A stretch of 50,196 nucleotides of DNA from CAWIUB01 sp963839175 (GTDB taxonomy: Bacteria; Actinomycetota; Actinomycetes; Mycobacteriales; Jatrophihabitantaceae). Of the stretch, positions 17,745 through 26,641 are shown piece after piece (position 1 is the stretch's first letter; every line of letters begins with the position of its first letter). Under the pieces are notes generated by a model. That model was given only the letters and a program-made list of their open reading frames with translations, searched no databases and had not been told where the DNA came from. The stretch covers positions 1 to 50,196 of the forward strand of contig CAWIUB010000023.1 of the NCBI GenBank assembly GCA_963839175.1. Direction: 5' to 3'. The translations under genes and the position numbers were made by a program.

Positions 17745-17764
17745 CAGTTGCGCGGAAATCCGCG
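17745..17764 (-). repeat. Right terminal inverted repeat of the IS
   Basis: Exact reverse complement of the left end; followed by TTAG, the second copy of the target duplication. Confidence 0.93.
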
Positions 17765-17986
17765 TTAGTGTTCAGTCGGAGGCCCCAGCTGCGTTCACCA
17801 GCTGGGTGGGATTGCGCGAAGTGCCTGGCCGCTTGGGTGTCTTGGCAGGATGGATGTCTCGCGCGTAGCGTCCCCCGACAGCAGGTGTGTGAAGCCGGTT
17901 GTGCGCGCGGCTGGCCACTTGGTTGGCCTGCCATTGCCATGATCAGGCAGTCACGCCGGGTCTCTCCCCTGGTGAATGGGGCACTG

Positions 17987-18430
17987 ATGAATCGAGCGGA
18001 AACATCGCGTAGATCCTCCGTAGGACCTCGCCGCCCACTGTTCGTCTTGGTCGCGCTGATGGCGGTTCTCGCTGCGGCCGGGTGTGGCTCGAGCTCAAGC
18101 GGCGGTGCAGCGAGTTCATCGGCATCCTCGACGACGGCCACCGCGCCGGCCCCTACTTCTGGCGGTTCGGCCACAGTCAGCGGCGGCTCAACGGTCGAGA
18201 TCACCAACTTCATGTTCACCCCGATGACGCTGACCGTCGCGGTCGGCACGACCGTCACCTGGAAGTTCGAGGACTCCACGCCGCACACGGTCGCCGCCGA
18301 TGACAAGTCGTTCATCTCCTCGCCGATGAGCAAGGGCCAGACCTACACCCATCCCTTCGACTCCGCTGGCACGGTCAAGTACCACTGCTCCATCCACCCG
18401 TTCATGACCGGCACCATCGTGGTGAGGTAG
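17987..18430 (+). CDS. Secreted lipoprotein cupredoxin (plastocyanin/amicyanin-like)
   Basis: This 147-residue exported copper protein starts with a basic segment, a hydrophobic stretch (PLFVLVALMAVLAAAGC) and a lipobox cysteine, then a Ser/Thr/Ala-rich linker. The cupredoxin domain covers residues 60-147. The type-1 copper ligands are visible: His in STPHTV, then Cys, His and Met in KYHCSIHPFMTG. It probably carries one electron outside the membrane, but its partner is not known. I chose ATG 17987; the long upstream extension of this frame is not protein-like. It is 9 bases from the next gene. Its promoter must lie near the IS right end, at 17.77-17.98 kb. Confidence 0.85.
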   Translation: MNRAETSRRSSVGPRRPLFVLVALMAVLAAAGCGSSSSGGAASSSASSTTATAPAPTSGGSATVSGGSTVEITNFMFTPMTLTVAVGTTVTWKFEDSTPHTVAADDKSFISSPMSKGQTYTHPFDSAGTVKYHCSIHPFMTGTIVVR

Positions 18431-18439
18431 CGGCGGGAG

Positions 18440-18838
18440 ATGACCGCACCTGCATCACCCGCGCACGTGCGTGCGTGGCTGGTGATCAGGATCGCGCTGA
18501 TCGTCGTGGTGGTGGCGGGACTCACGGTCGACGCCTGTGTGCACTTCGATCTCGCCAGCAACTACCGGCTGATCAAGACCAGCACGCTCAGCCAGGCGGA
18601 CCTGTTCCGAGCCGAAGGCGCCGTCGCCATCATCGCCGCGTTGTGGCTGGTGATCCGTCCCCGTCGCTATATAGCGGCGATCGCCGCCCTCGTCGCAGGC
18701 TCGGCCCTGCTGGTGGTGCAGGGCCAGCGGACCCGCCTCCGCCGCGCCCGGCCACCGACCGATCCTCACGTCGGGCGCCTTGCAGCAAGCAGCTCGCGGG
18801 CCCGGGCGGCCACGTCGTGCTCGACGAGGACCTGGTGA
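18440..18838 (+). CDS. Small integral membrane protein, probably truncated
   Basis: This 132-residue frame starts at ATG 18440, 9 bases after the cupredoxin. Residues 10-30, 58-75 and 78-95 are hydrophobic (WLVIRIALIVVVVAGLTVDA, then VAIIAALWLVI and YIAAIAALVAGSALLVV). After VVQGQRTRL the frame turns into Arg/Ser-rich sequence without further membrane segments. Related actinobacterial proteins of this sort usually have a fourth helix, so I suspect a frameshift or deletion near 18720. Function is unknown; the tight link to the cupredoxin suggests an accessory membrane role. Confidence 0.55.
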   Translation: MTAPASPAHVRAWLVIRIALIVVVVAGLTVDACVHFDLASNYRLIKTSTLSQADLFRAEGAVAIIAALWLVIRPRRYIAAIAALVAGSALLVVQGQRTRLRRARPPTDPHVGRLAASSSRARAATSCSTRTW

Positions 18839-19118
18839 CCCGGGGGGCAAAGTCGTCCCTTTTGCCGGTGGGCAAGGTGAGCCGCTGGGCCTATACCGAG
18901 TGCCGTAGGGGCGGAATGGTCGCGTGGACTGGGCGCGGTCCGATGGCCGAGAGGAGAGGGTATCCCGGGCACGGGTTCACTGTGCGACGGTCAGGGAGGG
19001 CTGTCGGGCTGCGGGTCGACGTCGGTTGGCGACGGGTCGTCGCTCACTCCGATCTGATCTATCGCGGGGACTACCAAAGGTTGCAGTGTTTCTGTCACAG
19101 GAAGGGAAGGCGTGCAAG

Positions 19119-19643
19119 ATGAAGATCATTGCGCTGGTGTCGGCGGTGGCGGCGGCGGCGATTCTCCTCGTTGCCCCGGCCGCGTCGGCGGCGTCCGGCA
19201 ACGTCGGCTTCGGTTTCAACGCGAACGGCATCAGCGGCTTCCCCACCGGTGCCGCCACGCTCACCGGCGGCGGCGCGTACAACCCCACGACGGGCTTCGT
19301 GCACTCGGCTGGTGGTTTTCGATGCACCAGCGATGTCAGGCAGGGCCCGCTGACTGGCTGTCTGGCCGGTCAAGGGGTTCGCTGGGACACGGTCAATCTG
19401 CTGAGAAGCACGACCTTCAAGTGCACCGGGGCAGCGGCGGAGCCGTTGAAGACCGCGATTACCGATGAGAACACGGTGGTCTTGCTGGCGGACTTCTACC
19501 GCGCCGGTGACGGCAACGACGAGTCCTTCACCGCGCAGATGATCGTCTCCGCCGACGATATTGCCCCCGACATCGCCGGGGTCCAGAACGTCTGGATTCA
19601 GGGCGTCGGCTGTGCCTCGGCGATCGCGAACTTCAGCTCCTGA
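19119..19643 (+). CDS. Exported protein of unknown function
   Basis: This 174-residue protein has a typical Sec signal peptide: MKIIALVSAVAAAAILLVAP then ASAASG, cleavable after about residue 28. ATG 19119 is preceded by GAAGGGAAGG. The mature part starts GNVGFGFNANGISGFPTGAA and contains four cysteines (in RCTSDV, GCLAG, KCTGAA and GCASA) that could form two disulphides. I recognise no enzyme motif. Similar short secreted proteins occur in actinobacteria without known function. It stands alone, with 280 bases before it in which I see no gene. Confidence 0.75.
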   Translation: MKIIALVSAVAAAAILLVAPAASAASGNVGFGFNANGISGFPTGAATLTGGGAYNPTTGFVHSAGGFRCTSDVRQGPLTGCLAGQGVRWDTVNLLRSTTFKCTGAAAEPLKTAITDENTVVLLADFYRAGDGNDESFTAQMIVSADDIAPDIAGVQNVWIQGVGCASAIANFSS

Positions 19644-19751
19644 CAGCCACCCGGAAGGAGACGATCAACACAAACGACCGGGCAGCCGCAGCATCGGACC
19701 ATCAGTCGTTCCTTCCCGCTCAACGGGGGCCGCGGTGTCGGCCAGGAACGA

Positions 19752-20786
19752 TTAGGCCATTGCGGCGAACGCGTCCTCGATATCATCGAGGCCGATTGTC
19801 TCGGTGACGAAGGCGTCCAGCGGCAACCGGCCCTGCAGGTGCAAGTCCACGAGCACCGGGAAGTCCCGGAACGGCAGGCAGTCGCCATACCAGCACGACT
19901 TGAGCGCACCGCCGCGGCCGAACACGAAGGAGCGGCAGGTCGAGGCGCATCTGCGGCGTCGGTACACCAACCAGGACGAGGGTGCCCGCAAGGTCGCACG
20001 CGTAGAAGGCCTGCCGGTAGGTCTCCGGTCGGCCGACGGCGTCGATCACGACGTCGGCACCGAATCCGCCGGTGAGTTCGCGGATCGCCTCGATGGCGTC
20101 CGTGCTCGTGGAGTTCACGGTATGCGTGGCGCCGAGCGTCGTGGCGGTGCGCAATTTCCGGTCGTCGATGTCGACTGCGATGATCTTTGCGGCGCTCGCG
20201 AGGCGCTCCCGCGATGGCCGCGCAGCCCACGCCGCCGCAGCCGATCACGGCGACACTCTGGCCCCGGCGAACGCCGCCCGTCTTCAGCGCCGCGCCCAAG
20301 CCGGCCATCACGCCGCAGCCGAGCAGCCCGGCGGCGGCGGGAGACACCGCGGGATCGACCTTGGTGCACTGCCGAGGGTGTACGAGCGTCTTCTGCGCGA
20401 CGGCCCAGCGCGGGAGCCAGCGGCGTGCCGTTGGCGAGAGTCATCCGCTGGGTCGCGTTGTGGGTGTCGAAGCAGCACCACGGCTCGCCGCGCAGGCAGG
20501 CGCGGCACCGCCCGCACACCGCACGCCAGTTGAGCACGACGAAGTCGCCCGGCGCCACATCGCTTACGCCAGCGCCCACGACGTCGACCAGGCCGGTCGC
20601 CTCGTGCCCGAGCAGGAACGGGAAGTCGTCGCTGATCCCGCCGTCGCGATAGTGCAGGTCAGTGTGGCAGACGCCGCACGCCTGCACGCTGACCAGTGCC
20701 TCACCGGGGCCGCGGGTCGGGCACGACGATCGTGTCGATGTGGACCGGCTCGTTCTTGGCGAGGCGCACGACACCTACACCTTCAT
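19752..20786 (-). pseudogene. Zinc-dependent alcohol dehydrogenase, broken by several frameshifts
   Basis: Pieces of one MDR alcohol dehydrogenase appear in successive frames: VRLAKNEPVHIDTIVVPDP, then ACGVCHTDLHYRDGG with GHEATGLVDVVGAG and the structural zinc loop CGRCRACLRGEPWCC, then SPAAAGLLGCGVMAG with VAVIGCGGVGCAA, then AAKIIAVDIDDRKL with GADVVIDAVGRPETY, and finally FVFGRGGALKSCWYGD up to AAMA. Shifts fall near 20773, 20711 (an extra C in CCCC), 20405, 20210 and 19930. The order and catalytic zinc ligands are intact, so loss looks recent. It resembles the mycothiol-linked or class III-type dehydrogenases. Sequencing error is a possible cause but five indels in one gene would be many. 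Confidence 0.8.
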
Positions 20787-20913
20787 TCAGGTCGCCTCCG
20801 GCGAAATCATCCCAGCCCAAGTCAGCGAGGTGGCGCAGGCCACCCTCCTTCGGTTCACGGAAATGAGGTAGACAGAGCAGGCAGAGACCTCTGTCGACCC
20901 GAGGAGTGTGCAG

Positions 20914-22065
20914 ATGACACGTGACGCCGTGATCGTGGAGGCCGTCCGCACTCCGATCGGCAAACGCAACGGCGGGCTTTCGGGCGTCCATCCGGCGGAC
21001 CTCTCGGCAACGGTGCTGACCGCGATAGCCGAGCGGTCGGGCGTCGACCCAACATTGGTCGACGACGTGATCTGGGGCGTCGTCGGTGCCGTCGGCGAGC
21101 AGACCTTCGACATCGCGCGCACTGCAGCCTTGTCGGCCGGCTGGCCAGAGTCGGTTCCGGGCACGACTGTCGACCGGCAGTGTGGGTCGTCGCAGCAGGC
21201 CGTGCACTTCGCCGCCGCCGGGCTTATCGTGGGCCACTACGACGTCGTGGTCGCTGGCGGTGTCGAGAGCATGTCCCGCGTCCCGCTCGGTGCCAGCGCC
21301 TTGGTAGCGGGCAACCCGTTCAGCGGCAAGGGCTGGGCGGAGCGATACGCCGGCGTCTTCCCCAACCAGGGCCTCGGAGCCGAGGTGATCGCGCAGCGCT
21401 GGGGCCTCAGTCGGCAGCAGCTGGACGAATTCAGCCTGGCCTCGCACGAGAAGGCGGCAGCGGCGCAGGACGAGGGGCGCTTCGACGCACAGCTGGTCAC
21501 CATCGCGACCGAGGGCGGCGTGGTTACCGCGGACGAGGGGGTGCGGAGGGGCGGCACGCTCGACAGTCTGGCCAAGCTCACCCCGGCGTTCTCGGAGGAC
21601 GGCGTGATCACAGCGGGCAACTCCTCGCAGATCTCCGACGGATCGGCGGCCCTTCTGATGACGACCACGGATAGAGCTAGGCACCTCGGGCTGACCCCGA
21701 TCGCCCGCATCCACACGGCCGTGCTCGCGGCCGACGACCCGATCATCATGCTGACGGCGCCGATTCCGGCGACGCGCAAGGTGCTGGACCGCAGCGGGCT
21801 GCGGCTCGACGAGATCGGCGCGTTCGAGGTCAACGAGGCATTCGCCTCGGTGCCGCTCGCCTGGCTCGCCGACATCGGCGCGGACGACAAGGCGCTCAAC
21901 CCCAACGGCGGGGCCATCGCGATCGGCCACCCGCTGGGCGGTTCCGGGGCCCGGATCATGACGACCCTGGTCCACCACATGCGCGACCGCGGCCTCCGCT
22001 ACGGCCTGCAGACGATGTGCGAGGGCGGGGGCCAGGCGAACGCGACCATCCTCGAGCTGGTGTGA
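20914..22065 (+). CDS. Acetyl-CoA acyltransferase (thiolase)
   Basis: This 383-residue thiolase cleaves or condenses 3-ketoacyl-CoA. The nucleophile is Cys90 in DRQCGSSQQAVHFA, the C-terminal His is in IGHPLGGSGAR and the second Cys in TMCEGGGQANA. EVNEAFASVPLAW carries the conserved NEAF motif. ATG 20914 has GAGGAG seven bases upstream, better than GTG 20908. The downstream CaiB gene overlaps its stop by one base (TGATG), so the two are co-translated; a catabolic role in branched-chain or sterol-type acyl-CoA degradation is plausible. Sequence alone cannot separate FadA from AtoB types. Confidence 0.92.
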   Translation: MTRDAVIVEAVRTPIGKRNGGLSGVHPADLSATVLTAIAERSGVDPTLVDDVIWGVVGAVGEQTFDIARTAALSAGWPESVPGTTVDRQCGSSQQAVHFAAAGLIVGHYDVVVAGGVESMSRVPLGASALVAGNPFSGKGWAERYAGVFPNQGLGAEVIAQRWGLSRQQLDEFSLASHEKAAAAQDEGRFDAQLVTIATEGGVVTADEGVRRGGTLDSLAKLTPAFSEDGVITAGNSSQISDGSAALLMTTTDRARHLGLTPIARIHTAVLAADDPIIMLTAPIPATRKVLDRSGLRLDEIGAFEVNEAFASVPLAWLADIGADDKALNPNGGAIAIGHPLGGSGARIMTTLVHHMRDRGLRYGLQTMCEGGGQANATILELV

Positions 22066-23216
22066 TGCCAGGTCCGCTTGCGGGCGCCCGCATCATCGAA
22101 CTCGCGGGCATCGGCCCGGTCCCCTTCGCCGCCATGCTGCTAGCCGACCTCGGCGGCGAGATCGTGCGCATCGACCGGGTCGTGAAAGGACAGGAGCAGC
22201 CAGACGGTGTGCAGCCGAGGATCGTCTTGCGTGGTCGCCGGTCGATTGCGGTCGATCTCAAACAAGCGGCCGGCCGACAAGTGGTGCTCGACCTGGTCGC
22301 TGACGCGCACGCGCTGATCGAGGGGTTCCGTCCCGGCGTCGCCGAACGCCTCGGAGTCGGACCGGACGCCTGCCTGGCCGTCAACCCCCGGCTGGTGTAC
22401 GGACGGATGACCGGCTGGGGCCAGGACGGGCCACTTGCCAGAACCGCTGGCCACGACATCGCATATATCGCGCTGACCGGTGCCCTTAACGGCAGCCGGC
22501 GCGCGGGCGAGCGTCCCGTCCCGCCGATGAACCTGGTCGGTGACCTCGGCGGAGGAGCGCTCTACCTGGCGCTCGGCGTGGTGAGCGCGCTCTACGAGGC
22601 GGGACGCAGCGGACAGGGACAGGTGATCGACGCCGCCATCGTCGACGGCACCGCGTCGCTCACCAACTTCATCCTGGGGCTGCGCGCACAGGGCGAGTGG
22701 AATGCCGAACCCGGCAACAACCTCCTCGACACCGGCGCGCCCTTCTACGAGGTCTACACCTGCGCGGACGGCCGCGAGATCGCGGTCGCCCCCCTCGAGC
22801 CGCGGTTCTACGCCGAGCTGCTGCGGCTGTCGGGCATCGAGGTGGCCGACGAGCTCTCGCCGGAACGTCGCGACGACCGCGGCACCTGGCCCGCTGCGAA
22901 GAAGCGGTGGGCCGAGCTGTTCGTCACGAAGACCCGCGACGAGTGGACGGCGATCTTCGAGGGCACCGAGGCCTGCGTTGCTCCCGTACTTGACTGGGAC
23001 GAGGCACCGGCGCACCCACATCTGGCCGCACGCGGCACGTTCATCGAACGCGACGGGGTCAGTCAGGCGGCGCCCGCGCCCCGGTTCAGCCGAACCGCTG
23101 CGGAATTGGGCCGACCGCCGGCCCGTCCTGGCGAGCACACCGACGAGGTGCTCGCCGAGCTGGGTCGATCGCCCGACGAGATAGCCGCGCTGCGCGCCGC
23201 GGGAGCAGTCGGCTGA
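22065..23216 (+). CDS. CaiB/BaiF CoA-transferase family, alpha-methylacyl-CoA racemase type
   Basis: This 383-residue protein opens with MPGPLAGARIIELAGIGPVP, the start typical of alpha-methylacyl-CoA racemase (Mcr/AMACR). Residues expected for acid/base catalysis lie in TAGHDIAYIALTGAL (His) and NLVGDLGGGALYLALGVV (Asp). AMACR inverts the methyl-bearing carbon of branched acyl-CoA so that beta-oxidation can proceed, which fits the adjacent thiolase. Racemase versus CoA-transferase activity is a family inference. The start is set by the TGATG overlap with the thiolase. Confidence 0.88.
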   Translation: MPGPLAGARIIELAGIGPVPFAAMLLADLGGEIVRIDRVVKGQEQPDGVQPRIVLRGRRSIAVDLKQAAGRQVVLDLVADAHALIEGFRPGVAERLGVGPDACLAVNPRLVYGRMTGWGQDGPLARTAGHDIAYIALTGALNGSRRAGERPVPPMNLVGDLGGGALYLALGVVSALYEAGRSGQGQVIDAAIVDGTASLTNFILGLRAQGEWNAEPGNNLLDTGAPFYEVYTCADGREIAVAPLEPRFYAELLRLSGIEVADELSPERRDDRGTWPAAKKRWAELFVTKTRDEWTAIFEGTEACVAPVLDWDEAPAHPHLAARGTFIERDGVSQAAPAPRFSRTAAELGRPPARPGEHTDEVLAELGRSPDEIAALRAAGAVG

Positions 23217-23222
23217 CTGCCG

Positions 23223-24083
23223 TCACTCCAAGCCGCGGACGGCTCGTGCCGGGGGGCGGGTGCCGCGGATGCTCGCCACCATGTCGAGCACCTGCCGGGT
23301 CTCGGGGACGTTGTGCGCCCGGAAGACGGCCGCGCCGTGCCAGGCGCAGATGGCCGTCGTGGCGAGCGTCCCGATCAGTCGCTGATCGAGCGGAACGTCA
23401 AGCGTCTCGCCCACGAAGTCCTTGTTCGACAGCGATACGAGAACCGGCCAGCCCGTCGCCACCATCTCGTCGAGCCGCCGGGTGATCTCCAGCGAGTGGT
23501 GGGTGTTCTTGCCGAAGTCGTGGGCGGGATCGATCAGCACCCGGCTCGGGTCGACCCCGATCTCGACCGCGCGGCGGGCCAACCCCACGGTGTGCTCGAT
23601 GGCGGCCTGCATCACGTCCTCGTATTCGACCGGGTACGGGTGAGCGCGCGGCGGAACACCACCCGTGTGAGTGCAGACGATGCCGGCGTTCCACCGCGCT
23701 GCGACCTGGGCGAGCAGCGGGTCGTGTCCTCCCCAGGCGTCGTTGAGCAAATCGGCTCCCGCAGCGCACACCGCGTCGCCGACCTCGTGCCGCCAGGTGT
23801 CGACGCTGATGATCACCTCCGGATGTGCGGCACGGACCGCGGACACGAACTCGACGGTGCGGTCGATCTCCCCAGCGACGGTCACCTCGTCGCCGGGCCC
23901 TGCCTTGACCCCGCCGATGTCGACGATGTCGGCGCCCTGAGTGATCACCTCGTCCACCCGAGCCAGCGCCGCCTCGAACGCGAACGTCGCACCCTTGTCG
24001 TAGAAGGAATCCGGGGTGCGATTGACGATGGCCATGATCGCGAACTGACCGGCGGCGAACTCACGTGAGCCGAGCCTCAGCAT
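23223..24083 (-). CDS. folP2: Dihydropteroate synthase homologue, FolP2 type
   Basis: This 286-residue TIM-barrel of the pterin-binding family contains IMAIVNRTPDSFYDKG in place of the canonical synthase loop, DIVDIGGVKAGPG, IISVDTWRHEVGDAV, LLNDAWGG and VLIDPAHDFGKNTHHS. The NRTPDSFYDKG form is that of actinobacterial FolP2 (M. tuberculosis Rv1207), a paralogue that may lack normal dihydropteroate synthase activity. The conserved Arg that holds pterin or p-aminobenzoate near the C terminus (FRAHNV) is present. ATG 24083. It converges with the CaiB gene. Confidence 0.85.
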   Translation of the reverse strand: MLRLGSREFAAGQFAIMAIVNRTPDSFYDKGATFAFEAALARVDEVITQGADIVDIGGVKAGPGDEVTVAGEIDRTVEFVSAVRAAHPEVIISVDTWRHEVGDAVCAAGADLLNDAWGGHDPLLAQVAARWNAGIVCTHTGGVPPRAHPYPVEYEDVMQAAIEHTVGLARRAVEIGVDPSRVLIDPAHDFGKNTHHSLEITRRLDEMVATGWPVLVSLSNKDFVGETLDVPLDQRLIGTLATTAICAWHGAAVFRAHNVPETRQVLDMVASIRGTRPPARAVRGLE

Positions 24084-24146
24084 GCTCGGTACGTTACGGC
24101 GACACGATGAATTACCGAGAGTCGCGGTGAGCGAGGAGCGCGGACG

Positions 24147-24923
24147 ATGACGAGGGGTCGGGCTGAGTGCTGGCTGACGGACATGGACGGCGTGCTCGTG
24201 CACGAGCAGCACGCGTTGCCCGGCGCCGCGGAGTTCCTCGAACGGCTGGTCGACCAGGAACGCCGATTTCTGGTTCTCACCAACAACTCGATCTTCACGC
24301 CGCGCGACCTCGCGGCCCGGCTCGAGCGCGCCGGGCTCCGGGTGCCCGAGGAGGCGATCTGGACCTCCGCCCTTGCCACTGCACGATTCCTGTCCGAGCA
24401 GCTGCCCGGAGGATCCGCCTACGTCATCGGCGAAGCTGGCCTGACGACCGCGCTGCACCAGGTCGGCTACATTCTCACCGAGGCCGACCCAGACTTCGTC
24501 GTGCTGGGCGAGACGCGGACCTACTCGTTCGAGTCGATCACCCAGGCCATCCGGCTGATCAGTGCCGGCGCGCGCTTCATCGCCACGAACCCGGATACCA
24601 CCGGACCGTCGCCGGACGGACCCACGCCCGCAACGGGCGCGGTCGCGGCGTTGATCACCCGGGCCACCGGCGCGGAGCCGTACTTCGTCGGCAAGCCGAA
24701 CCCGATGATGTTTCGCAGCGCCATGAACCAGATCGACGCGCACTCGGAGACCACGGTCATGGTCGGTGATCGCATGGACACGGACGTCGTGGCCGGCATC
24801 GAGGCGGGCCTGGAGACGATCCTGGTCCTCACCGGGTCGACGACACGCGACCAGATCGGCCGATTCCCGTTCCGCCCGGGCCGGGTGCTCGACTCGATCG
24901 CCGACGCGATCCCGCTGATCTGA
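24147..24923 (+). CDS. HAD-IIA phosphatase (NagD/p-nitrophenyl phosphatase-like)
   Basis: This 258-residue HAD subclass IIA enzyme has motif I LTDMDGVLVHE, motif II VLTNNS, the cap with ATNPDTTGPSPDG and motif III/IV GKPNPMMF and MVGDRMDTDVVAG. The family dephosphorylates small sugars or nucleotides; NagD acts on UMP and GMP. The true substrate is not known. ATG 24147 begins right before MTRGRAECWLTDMDG. It diverges from folP2, leaving 63 bases between starts, and converges with the sirtuin gene. Confidence 0.87.
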   Translation: MTRGRAECWLTDMDGVLVHEQHALPGAAEFLERLVDQERRFLVLTNNSIFTPRDLAARLERAGLRVPEEAIWTSALATARFLSEQLPGGSAYVIGEAGLTTALHQVGYILTEADPDFVVLGETRTYSFESITQAIRLISAGARFIATNPDTTGPSPDGPTPATGAVAALITRATGAEPYFVGKPNPMMFRSAMNQIDAHSETTVMVGDRMDTDVVAGIEAGLETILVLTGSTTRDQIGRFPFRPGRVLDSIADAIPLI

Positions 24924-24926
24924 CCG

Positions 24927-25829
24927 CTAGGCAGACTCCGCGGCTCCCAGCGTCAGATCAGCCAGCAGGGTCAACACCGCGCCGAGCGGGGCCAGTATCC
25001 GGATGTCGGCTTGAGTATCGCCGCGGGTGCGACCCTGATTGACGATGGCTATCGGGATGTGCAGCGCGGCTGCGTGCCGCACGAAGCGATAGCCGGACAT
25101 CACCGTCAGCGACGAGCCCAGCACGAGCAGCGCGGCGCTCGACTCGACGAGCGCGTAACAGCGCTCGACCCGGTCACGCGGCACCGTCTCACCGAAGAAC
25201 ACCACGTCGGGCTTGATCGGGCCGGACGCGCAGACGCGACAGTCGACCATGGTGAAGTGGTCAAGGTCGGCATCGGCCAGCTCCGCATCGCCGTCCGCGT
25301 TGACCGTCGCCACCCGCGCATCGAAGTCCGGATTCGCCTCACGGAGCATCGCGTCGACATCCACGCGGGCCGCGATCTCGCCGCAGTTGAGACAGACGGT
25401 GCGGGCCAGTCCACCGTGCAGCTCGACCACGTCCGCGGTACCGGCTGCCTGATGCAGTCCGTCGACGTTCTGCGTGATCACCGCAGTGAGCTGGTCTGCG
25501 TCGCGCAACGCGGCCACCGTGCGATGTCCGGCATTGGGACGCGCCGCGGCAATCCGCGGCCAGCCGACGTAGCTGCGCGCCCAATAGCGATGCCGCGCGA
25601 TGGGATCGCCAACGAAGGCGTGGTACGTCATCGGTGTGGCACGCCGCAGCGAGCCCGTCGGACCGCGGTAGTCAGGGATGCCGGACTCCGTCGACAGGCC
25701 GGCGCCGGTCAGCGCGACGACGTCACCGTCGGCAAGCAGCTGCGCGAGATCCCGCAGTGGTCCCCGACTCGAGCCCGGACGATGGCGCTGGCACGCGCTC
25801 GATAGTAGATCGAGTCTGCTAGACAACAC
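24927..25829 (-). CDS. Sir2-family NAD-dependent protein deacetylase
   Basis: Sirtuins remove acyl groups from lysine using NAD. The 300-residue frame shows ALTGAGLSTESGIPDYRG, ITQNVDGLHQAAG (Asn/Asp and nearby His in VELHGG), the zinc ligands CLNCG and CRVCASG, KPDVVFFGE and LVLGSSLTVMSG. The first 25 residues (MLSSRLDLLSSACQRHRPGS) precede the usual start, so the true start may be further in; GTG 25829 is the outermost. It overlaps the upstream region of the divergent enoyl-CoA hydratase. Protein acylation control of fatty-acid enzymes is a common context. Confidence 0.9.
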   Translation of the reverse strand: MLSSRLDLLSSACQRHRPGSSRGPLRDLAQLLADGDVVALTGAGLSTESGIPDYRGPTGSLRRATPMTYHAFVGDPIARHRYWARSYVGWPRIAAARPNAGHRTVAALRDADQLTAVITQNVDGLHQAAGTADVVELHGGLARTVCLNCGEIAARVDVDAMLREANPDFDARVATVNADGDAELADADLDHFTMVDCRVCASGPIKPDVVFFGETVPRDRVERCYALVESSAALLVLGSSLTVMSGYRFVRHAAALHIPIAIVNQGRTRGDTQADIRILAPLGAVLTLLADLTLGAAESA

Positions 25830-25858
25830 TCAGGTCGGCGCACATCCGCGGAGGCGAT

Positions 25859-26617
25859 GTGATCGAGGTACTGGACCAGGACGGGATCGTGATCGTCCGA
25901 ATCCAACACGGCAAGGTCAACGCGCTCGACCTCGAACTGGTGCGGGCGATCACGGTCACGATGAGCGAGATCGCCGATGCTGCGGCAATCGTGCTGACCG
26001 GCGCTGGCCGAGCATTTTCCGCCGGCGTCGATCTGCGGCGCATCGTCGATGGCGGTGCCGCGTACGTGCAGGAATTCCTTCCCGCGCTCAGTGCGGCATT
26101 CCTCGCGGTCTTCGACTGCCCGCGCCCGGTCGTTGCGGCGGTCAACGGGCATGCCGTCGCCGGTGGGTGCGTGATCGCTGCCGCTTGCGATGTACGGGCA
26201 ATGTGCGCCGGGACGATCGGGCTGACCGAACTGCTGGTCGGCGTGCCGTTCCCGACCAGTGCATTGGAGATCATGCGCTACGCAACGGGATCCGCGGCCG
26301 CGCCGCTTATGCCGACCGGTCGAACCCTCGATCCCGAGGAAGCGCGCTCGATCGGCCTCGTCGACGAGGTGATCGCTCCGGAGGCGCTCATGGCCCGGGC
26401 AGCGGAGCTGCCGCGTACGCCCTCCCGAGTCGCCCCGGATGCGTACGCCCTCACCAAGCACCAACTGCATCGACCGGCCAGACTTCGCATCGCCGAGCAT
26501 CAGCCCGCCGACGACGAGGCGGTCACCAGGCAGTGGAGTTCGCCGAGGACCATGGACGCGATCGCCGCATACCTGACCGCCCTTGAGGAACGCCGGCCAC
26601 CGCCCGCCGCCGGCTGA
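25859..26617 (+). CDS. Enoyl-CoA hydratase/isomerase family
   Basis: This is a 252-residue crotonase-fold protein. The oxyanion-hole motifs are AGRAFSAGVDLR and GHAVAGGCVIAAACD. In the place of the catalytic Glu pair the sequence reads LTELLVGVPFP; the first Glu fits, while the second acidic residue is not evident. Activity may therefore be an isomerase or hydrolase rather than a hydratase. GTG 25859 has GGAGG close by. It is 25 bases before an aldo/keto reductase and probably shares a transcript with it. Confidence 0.85.
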   Translation: MIEVLDQDGIVIVRIQHGKVNALDLELVRAITVTMSEIADAAAIVLTGAGRAFSAGVDLRRIVDGGAAYVQEFLPALSAAFLAVFDCPRPVVAAVNGHAVAGGCVIAAACDVRAMCAGTIGLTELLVGVPFPTSALEIMRYATGSAAAPLMPTGRTLDPEEARSIGLVDEVIAPEALMARAAELPRTPSRVAPDAYALTKHQLHRPARLRIAEHQPADDEAVTRQWSSPRTMDAIAAYLTALEERRPPPAAG

Positions 26618-26641
26618 GCACTCGCCCGCGAAGGAGACTCC

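Larger units (their letters stand above)
16540..17764 (+). mobile_element. Insertion sequence, 1225 bp, with TTAG target duplication
   Basis: Perfect 20-bp inverted ends (CGCGGATTTCCGCGCAACTG) lie at 16540-16559 and 17745-17764, flanked on both sides by TTAG (16536-16539 and 17765-17768), a 4-bp target duplication. Inside is one frame for a shortened transposase. The clean ends and duplication show a genuine insertion, but the transposase is missing its catalytic middle, so the copy would need help from a full-length relative to move. About 278 bases at the left end are non-coding. Confidence 0.9.

Noticed and set aside
20701..21978. Long minus-strand frame opposite the thiolase
   Set aside because: It covers a clear thiolase with all catalytic residues and has no similarity of its own; its end only captures the first piece of the broken dehydrogenase.
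25850..25870. GGCGATG before the enoyl-CoA hydratase as a fifth fluoride riboswitch
   Set aside because: No P1 3' arm, AACNGC or pseudoknot partner follows; it is the binding site and GTG start of the gene.
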